Shown: positions 12,701 to 21,700 of the stretch, piece after piece
How positions within the stretch are numbered: position 1 is the first letter of the stretch
How the letters are laid out: every line of letters begins with the position of its first letter
NCBI RefSeq assembly: GCF_027409185.1
Contig: NC_084460.1
Coordinates: 60,710,501 to 60,774,500, forward strand
Length of the DNA stretch: 64,000 nt
Direction: 5' to 3'
From: Cynocephalus volans
Lineage: Eukaryota > Chordata > Mammalia > Dermoptera > Cynocephalidae
Program-made: the position numbers and the translations under genes
The notes under the pieces: model-generated
Told to the model about the DNA's origin: nothing
Database searches by the model: none
The model's input: the letters and a program-made list of their open reading frames with translations, nothing else

Positions 12701-15700
12701 TCCCATGGGCAAGAATCGGCCACACAGAGAGAACAGAATGTCTCGGGGGGAAGCCAAAGACAGGTCCTGGTGTGCCGGGGTTGCCTCTCAGGCCAGGGCA
12801 GACCCCAATACTTCCACTCCCGTGGCTCTCCAAGGCTCCCACCTACTGGGAACTCCTCCAGGCCATCATAATCATGACCGCGGGGCTGTGCCAGTACACA
12901 CTGGCCACCACTCAGCAAGGCTGACTCTGCTGGGCACTTTCCTGGATTCCATGAAGTGCTCACAGCATTCTGCATGCTGCAGATGAATAAAATGAGGCAC
13001 ACAGGCCTGTTTTGTCCCTGCACACCAGCCACTTTATCACTGCCCAGAGCTAACCCCACACTGGGTGCTGGCACCCCCACTGCCTCTGAGGCCCAAGGGG
13101 CCCCAAGCTCTGGCCGCCACTCACTCACCACCCACAGTGGAGCCCAAGATGTGGGCCATCCTGGGCTCAGACCCTGGCCCTGCCATGGCCCTGGACGAGC
13201 CACTCTGTTTCCTTCTCTGTGGCTCAGGAGAGTCCCCACTCTGAGGCTGCAGAGGGGCTGAAGTGGGGACAGGGCGGAGGAGGGCTGGGGTCACACTGCA
13301 CCCTCCATGCCCTCAGGGAGGCCCGGGGTGGGCACCGGCTGCTGCTGTCCTCGCTGCACGAAGAGTACGAGTTCGTGTCCCCCAGCGTCGTGGCCATTGC
13401 CGAGCTGGTGGCCCTGTTTCTGGAGGGTCTGAAGGAGAGGTCCGTGTTTGCCATGGCCCTGGAGGACAGGAAGGCCACAGGTACCCAGCCAGGAGCGGGG
13501 AGCCAGCGGGGGGTGGCTTGTGCATCCCCACATCACGGCAGCTATGCTGCACGGAGCAGTACTCAGGGACACCAGTAGAGGGAGAGAGGGAGCGTCACAA
13601 AGCTGGCAGGGGCGGCTTTGGGCAAGGCCGTGCTCCCTCAGGAAACTCTTCTACAAAATAAGGGGACTGAAGGACGTGGTCTCAAACCCTCAAGGCAAGC
13701 CTTGCGCAGGACTTCACTGCTGCAGAAGAACCTGGAAGGGCTGACACCCCCCAGCCCCCAGCCAGTGGAGTTTGAGCACCGTCCCCATAGCCACCCCATT
13801 ACCCCATTTTACAGACACGGAACCGGAGGCTCAGAGAGGAAATTAGCTCACCCAGGGTCACAGGTCACAGCACACAGAGGGCGGGAGCTAGTTCTCAGCC
13901 ACAGCCTCCCTGCAAGTCAGCATTCCAGCAGGGTTGAGCTGTGGGCTGTGGGGGTCATGACCAAGACCCAGGACCTCCACCTGGCACAGCTGATTGGGAA
14001 GACATGCCGGGCTGGGCGTTCATGGGCCATGCAGTGGTGTGGTTGGTGCAGGGGCTTCAGAAGCGGGGAGGGGAGGTTCCCTAAGATGCAGAGGAAGGGC
14101 CTGTGCATGGGGTCTCACGATGGTGAGAAACATCAGCCTGGGATGTGTTACCCTGTCGCCCATCAGTCCTCTAGCCACCCCAGCGTGGAGGGATAATATC
14201 TCCATTTTACCGATGGGAAAACGTGCTCGGAGAGGTCATGCAGTGCTCAGGCCAGGCTCTGAGGGCCCTGGCTCCCCGGGCTGGGGCCAAGGTCGGAGCT
14301 CTGGAGCCCCTGCCCACCTGGGCTGTGTGCCTATGCAGGTGCAGCACGTGGCAGCCCTCTGGGCCCCCGAGGTTCCTGTCCCACCACCACTCACTCTCCT
14401 AGTGGCCTTGCACCCACCATTCCGTGCCTCAGTTTCCTCATCTGTCAATGGAGACAGCCCAGGAAATGCCAGCACAACCTTTGGCCCTATAGAGCCCTCA
14501 GCAAATGACTTTTTTGTCCCTGTGTGTGTGACCTGGACTTGCAGATGATGCCACCCTCCTACCTTTCAAGAAGGGGGACTTGTTGATCCTGACGAAGAAG
14601 CAGGGGCTATTAGCCTCTGAGAACTGGGCGGAAGGCCAGAACGACAGGACAGGCAGGACAGGGCTGGTGCACACGGCCTGCCTCTACACCATCCCCGCAG
14701 TCATCAAGCCCTCGGCGCAGCTACTGGTAACTCGAACGCTCCCCTCTTCTCAGCCCAGGCACCCACAGGCACAAGGGAAGCAGCCCCAGGTCACCCAGCC
14801 TGGGCCCCTAGGCCAGGAGGGCCACCTGCGCATCGGGTCAGCTCTGCCAGGCCCCATTGTCCCTGTGGGGCGACTGTGCAGTGCCCAGCTTGGCACTTAG
14901 TAGGTGATCAATAAATGGGTATTTTCTTTCTCCCACCATGGGTGTGTCCTGAGAATAAACCCAACGTCACCATGGGCTGCCTCATTTAAACCTGACCCAG
15001 AGCTGGCCCCTGAGGTTCCCATCCCACCACCACCACTCACTCTCTGTGCCCACCACTCTGCCTTGGTTTCCTCATCTGTCAAAGGAGACAACCAGGAAAT
15101 GCCAGCACAGCCTTTGGATAGAGCATGGTGCTGAAAACACCAAGGGCCAGGGTTGAATCCCTGTACCAGACAGCATAAAAACAAACAAAGAAATAAATAA
15201 ACCCTGACCCAAGGGGCCTAAGTCTCCTTCCCCACGAGAAACACCCCCTCCTCCAATCCCCAAGAGCAGCTTCGCAGGGAGGCAGGGATGGCAGGCATTC
15301 AACACACACGCACTGAGTGCCGAGCGTGCCCTGTGCCTGCAACACAGAGGATACAACAGCAGCTCTACCTGCAGGGAGCGTGCAGGTATTTGGGTAAATA
15401 ATGACAGAGTGATGGTAAGTGTGCCAAGTGCCACCAAGAATAAGCACTGGTTGTCGTGAGGTCTTGTAATAGGGTGGGGCTCGCCCTGTGTGGGAAGGCA
15501 TCCCTGAGGGAGTGACGTTTGTGCTGGGCCTGAAGCTATTGGGGACCAGGCAGGGCTAGGCCGAGGGGTGCCCCTGAGGAGAGGCAGCCTGGAAGGTCTG
15601 AGAAGCCCAAGGTGACTGAGCCCCAGAACAGGTGGTCCTGGCTTCATAGACAGTGGTGCTAATCCTCCTGAGGGAAAGGCAACCGGCTCAGAGAGGTTTA

Positions 15701-18700
15701 GTCACCAGTTCTGGGTCACACAGCAGGTGTCCAGCCCTGTGGTCTGACCCCTCCCAAGTCACTGAGGCAACCAGGCCAGGAGGAGCAATGGGAAGGGCCT
15801 TTTGGGCGGTGCTCCTGGGTGCCTACAGGCCTGTGTCCGCTGCAGAGCTTGCTGGCCATGTCACCAGAGAAGCGGAAGCTGGCAGCCCAGGAGGGGCGGC
15901 CCACAGAGCCACTGCCTGAGGAGCAGCCCAAGGAGAAGCCGCACACCCTGGAGGAGTTCTCCTACAAGTTCTTCAGGTGCCCACCTCCTGCACCCCTGAG
16001 GGCTGCGGGGAGGCCAAAGGGGCAGATGCCGAGCCTGCTGGGCCTCCCCAGGGCAGGGGAAGCCAGGAGGGGCTTGTGGCAAGGAGGGGACCCCCTGACC
16101 CTTCCACAACCATCCTGGGAGGTCAAACAGAGGAGAAGCATGGAGCAGAGAAGACCACAAGGCAGTTCCTCATGCTGGCTTCTGCCCCTGACAGGGCCCC
16201 AGAGAAGGAGACAGTCAGCAGAGCCATGCTCTCCCTGGCTCGCACCCAGGGCCACCTGTGGGCCTACTCTGCTGAACCACTGCGGCAGCCGCTGCTCAAG
16301 CGCGTCCATGCCAACGCTGAGCTGCGGGACATCGCCTGCCAGATCTTCCTCGATATCCTTCCCCAGCCAGCCCACCCCTGCTGCATACCAGCCTCATGGG
16401 CACAGGCACCACAGTCCCCTCTCAGCCCCACAGCTGCCCCATGAGTGGGGCTGGGCCTTACCTCACTGAGCACAGGGCAGAACTGACACACAGCTTACTG
16501 CAGGGCTGGTCAGGGGTCAGTGTGGGGCTGGGGCCAGGGGTCAGTGTCTATCCCTGGTCAGGGATCAGCGTGGGGCCACCTCCAGCACTGTTCTCCTTGA
16601 CGGCTGCACCCATCCTCAGGTACATGGGCGACTACCCTTCTCGTCAGGCCTGGCCCACCCTGGAGCTCACCGACCAGATCTTCTCATTGGCCCTGCAGGA
16701 CTCAGCCCTGCAGGACGAGGTCTACTGCCAGATCCTGAAGCAGCTGACACACAACTCCAACAGGTGTGCCAGGGACAGCAGGGCGGAGGGCACTGGCCCC
16801 TCAGTCCCCGTCCCAACCTCCCAGGTTGGGTCCAATGCTCAGAGTGGAAGTGGCAGCTGGTGGCAGCTGAACACAAGGCCGGCACCTGCAGCAGCAGTGG
16901 GAAGCGCTGGGCCCCCGGCTACTCTGCTGACCTCCTGGGGGCAGTCAGAGCAGGGCGGAATGGTCCTGCCCTGGGACCTGCCCACCTCCACCCTCTTTGT
17001 GTGACCTGAGTGGGCCATGGCCTCTCTGAACCTCAGTGTCCTCCTCCACAAAATGGGTGCAGTGGTGCCCTCCTCTTCTCGAGGGTGGGAAAGCCCTGTG
17101 GCACCAGACAGCCGGGTGGTGGGCTGGCATGATGTGGCCTTGCTAGTGCCCACTGCACCCTCCCCTGGGTCCCCCAGACCCCAGGCTCAGGCAGGTCTCA
17201 TGTCCCTGCTCCCTGAGCTGCCTGGCTGACAGGAACCACCCCCCAGGTACAGCGAGGAGCGAGGCTGGCAACTGCTGTTTCTCTGCACGGGCCTCTTTCC
17301 TCCCGGCAAGGCGCTGCTGCCCCACGCCCAGAAGTTCATAGACACTCGGAGGAAAAAGCTGCTGGCCCCAGACTGCAGCCGCCGCATCCAGAGGGTCCTG
17401 AGGTGAGCCTTGGGCCAGCAGAGCCTGGGTGCTGAGAGGCCCAGCCCAGAGTGGCTGAGGTCAGAGGCCAGGCCCTCCCACCCCATGTGCCCTCTCCCTC
17501 ATCCCTGCCATGGTCAGGGAGTCCTTCCTTAGCTGTCTGTCTTCTCCTCCATGCCTCTTGCCTCCTCTGTGGCCGTGGGGAGGGTGTTCGACCATGAGTG
17601 GCCAGGATTTTCATGGCTGCCGTGGTGGGCACCCTCGTGGTGGGCACCCTCAGAGTGGGCACCCTCGGAGAGAAGCTGTTGGAGTCCCCAGCCCCGCCCC
17701 CCAGTGCCCCGCTGCCCCATGCCCTGCCCCCCAGTGCCTTGCCCAGGTGCCACTGGCCCCCTCCCCGTGTGTGTCCCAGCCTACCAGGGCCTGCTCAGGA
17801 CTGGGGTCATCTGGGAGGAGAGACCAGGCCTGCCTCTGCCATCACCTCCTCTGGGGCCATGTACTGAGCCCGCCAGGCAGGGTCAGCCCCCTGGGAAGTG
17901 CAAGGGTTGGAGCCCCAGCAGTAATCACTGGGGTTATTTTTTGTTTTGTCTCTGGCACGTAGTTTACGGCCCACGTGGAGGCTGGGGGAGTAGGGGCGGG
18001 GTGGCATCTGCAGCAAGTGCTGTCCTGTTCAGGGCGGGGCCCCGGAAGCAGCCCCCACACCAGGTGGAAGTGGAGGCCGCCAAGCAAAATGTGTCCCACA
18101 TCTGCCACAAGATCTACTTCCCCAATGACACCAACGAGGTGAGTCCCCAACCCTTGGCCCACAGCAAGTCTCAGGCCTCGGGAAACTGCAAGGCACACTC
18201 TCCATCAGCCCAACGAGCTCCTGGTCACCCAAGGGTTTCAAGGGGACATCTCACCTTCACCACTCTCCTACTTCCCCTGCCCCACCCCCCATCTCCCCCT
18301 GGTGCACAGGCCCCTCCCACCTTTGCCCTTGCTGCAGAGGTGGTGCTGCCCCCAAGGGGAACAGAGGGGTAGCAGGGAGGAGTGGGGGGAAGCGGCAGGT
18401 GCAGTTGGAAGTCAGGACTGTCCCAAGGTGCGGGTTGAGAATTCCAGACCAAGGACACAGGAGGAAGGCCAGAAGGGTGGGTAGAAGGTTGATTCCCAGG
18501 CTTGGGGGCCCCTAGGGGCTTCTGACCATCCTGTGGCATGGCGAGCAGCTGCCACCATTGGGTGTGCCTTGTGGACAGAGCCCGCCATGGCTGCTGGGGA
18601 GGGTGGAGGGGACCCAGCCATGAGGGTGAGGCCATCAGCAAGAGGCAGCAAAGGAGAGAGGGGCTGAGGAGGTTGAGGTGGTTGATGCCACCCTCACAGC

Positions 18701-21700
18701 CTCCCCAGTGCCGTGTAAGCCTTTATAACAGAAAGTCCCCACCATCTGGCTGCAGGGCACAAAGCAAGTTCGAAAGGCAGTGCCTCCTGGGTCCCAAGAC
18801 AGCGAATGCTGTGACTGAGCAGCATAAACTCAGGGCCAGTGTTCTGCAGGGGAGGCCTGCCCTGCTCAGGACAGAGCACAGCCCAGGCTTTATGAGGGAC
18901 CAAAAGCGCCAGGCAATGAAGGGCCATTCCAGGCTGTGCTTTGGGAATGTGTGGCCCCAGGCCAGGCTCTGGGCCTCACTGCCACCTCTCTGCCCAGATG
19001 CTGGAGGTGGGCGCCAATACGCGGGTGCGGGACATGTGTGACAGCATTGCCACCAGGCTGCAGCTGGCCTCCTGGGAGGGCTGCAGCCTCTTCATCAAGA
19101 TCACAGACAAGGTGCACCATCCTGACAGCAGGGACAGGGAGGATGGCAAGCGGGGTCCCCTGTGTGAGGTGCTCTCCTGACAACTGAACGGACTGCAGCC
19201 TGCCCAGCATGCCTGTGTGGGCTGGCTTGGGCTTGAGTCAGACAAAGGTCGCGGGGGTGGGTATCAGAGCCAGAGCCCTCGCCCCGCACACCCAGGGTGG
19301 CCCGCAGGCGGCTGCCTCCAGCCGACCCTGAGCAGGCCCTGAGTGAGCCCGCACCAGTGCGGCACCAGCCCGCCAGGCCATAGAAAGCCACTGGACCCAA
19401 GGACGCTCCCCTAGAAGCCGCTCCTCCTGCCTGCAGCCCTTACCTTTCCCACCCAGGTCATCAGCCAGAAGGAGGGAGACTTCTTCTTTGACTCCTTAAG
19501 GCAGGTGTCTGACTGGGTCAAGAAGAACAAGCCCCAGAAAGAAGGTGAGGGTCTCTGTGGAGCAGGGGGTGGGGGAAAGAGGGTGTGGCTGGGATAGAGG
19601 GGCAGGGGCAGGACCATCTGCCTCCCTGGGCAGGTCGCCTCCTGCATTGCGCCAGGCCCATTCATTCATTACCTTGTGTGTCCTGTATGACCCTGGGTAT
19701 ATCCCATGGTGAGGCCAGATGGTGAGGCCCTGCCCTGGGGACACTCCCAGCTTGGCAGGGGCAGGGCATGGGGACAGGCCCAGAACAGGCCCAGAACAGA
19801 TGGCTGTACTGCAAGGTGATAAAGGATGAACAGGAGCTGAGGGGATCTGACCCCCACAGGGAGGTCCAGAAACATTTCTGGAGAAGGTGGTCCCCACACT
19901 AGTCTTGGAGGATGAGGAAGAGTTGGGGCCGGTGAGGCAGAGGGGTGGAGACTTTCCAGGTGGAGGAGCAGGAGGGTGTGCTGCAGGCAGTGCCTTGGGC
20001 ATGGTGGGGGCTTGGCCCAGCGGAGCCTGCTGGGGAGGTTTGGTGCCCACTGCCGCCTCTCGCCCAGGGGGCCCCGTGATGCTCCCCTACCAGGTGTACT
20101 TCATGCGGAAGCTGTGGCTCAACGTGGTCCCAGGGAAGGATGCCAATGCAGACAGCATACTCCATTACCATCAGGTACCCAGACAGGCCCCCTCCTGGTG
20201 GGCATGGGTCTCCCCCTTGCCATGTCACAGCTGCCCTGAGACGTGGAGGAAGCAGCAGGCTGTGGCAGCCCACACCCAGCCCAGGCTCCAACCATGGGAT
20301 CCTATGTGGTGGGCAGGCTGCCAGGGGAGGGAGGGGACAAAGGGTCCTGCCGCCTATGGAGCACTGGCCCGTGCCCAACTACATGGGGGTAGAGTAGGCC
20401 ATTGCCTGCACAATAAGACATCAGGGAGCCCTGCCTGGATTGGGTTTCATTGCACAGGCCAGAGACTACCTGAGGGCCTCAGCTTCGGCCTTCTTAGTCT
20501 CTCCTGGATGAGGGTGGGCTAGCCCCTCAGGCCACAGCCACCTGAGCACGAACAATGAGGTGGGGTGGGTGGGCTGACAGCCTGAAGCCCAGCGTGTCCA
20601 CCACCCAGGAGCTACCCAAGTACCTGCGTGGATTCCACAAGTGCTCACGGGAGGATGCCATCCACCTGGCGGGCCTCATCTACAAGGCCCAGTTTGACAA
20701 TGACCGTTCCCAGCTGGCTAGTGTCCCCAAGATCTTGAGAGAGCTGGTGCCCAAGAACCTCACATGCCTGATGTCCTCAGAGGAATGGAAAAAGGTCCTC
20801 AACAGGGCTGGGGAGGGGGCCCTTGGGTCACTGCCCCTCCGAGGCCCCTCCAAGGGCCCCACCTGGGCACAGTGAGCCAGTTGCTGGGCATGGAGGGTGG
20901 GCTGGGTCTGTTCACACTATGCCTATCCCCATGCTGTCCCCAATGCTGCTAAGACTTTCTCCCCCCACCTCACTGGCCCTCTCCTTCCCCCAGAGCATCC
21001 TCTTGGCCTATGACAAGCATAGGGACAAGACGGTAGAGGAGGCCAAGGTGGCCTTCCTCAAGTGGATCTGCCGGTGGCCCACCTTCGGGTCTGCCTTCTT
21101 TGAGGTGAAGGTAGGCTTTGCCCAAGCGGGCCCCACTCAGCCCTGGCCCCAGCAGTCCTGAGCTTCTCCCCAAACATGCATCTCAGGGTGGGGCTGGCTG
21201 TCAGGTTTAGAAGGAGTGTGTGTTTGTGTACAGATGTGTACATGTGTGTACGTGCGTGTGTCTCAGGTGAGCTCCTAGACAGTGGCCACCTGGCGACCAC
21301 TGTGCCCCTCTCTCCCCAGCAAACCTCAGAGCCCTCCTATCCAGACATTGTCCTCATCGCCATCAACCGACATGGGGTTCTGCTCATCCACCCCAAGACC
21401 AAGGTAGTGGCAGGGCTGGGGGACTCACCAGGGTCCTGGGACCCTGTGCAAACAGGCCAGTGGTCACCTGCTCTGGTGTGTCATGTGCACCCTCCTGTCC
21501 CCTGACACAGACAGACACACACACACAACCCCTGGGACCCAAAGGCCCCTAGTCCTGCCCAGCTTCAGCTTGCCATGCCCACCTTGCCCCTCTGTCCTCA
21601 GGAGCTGCTCACCACCTACCCCTTCACCAGGATTTCCAGCTGGAGCAGTGGCAGCACCTACTTCCACATGGTGCTGGGCAGCCTGGGCCGGGGCAGCCGC

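Noticed and set aside
14900-14915. AATAAA motif as a gene end
   Set aside because: It belongs to a MIR end inside a MYO7B intron; coding exons continue downstream.
16612-16625. AG at 16618-16619 as a standard acceptor for MYO7B window exon 17
   Set aside because: It would drop AIL-R from the conserved AILRYMGD and has no matching GT donor upstream; the AC end fits both protein and phase.
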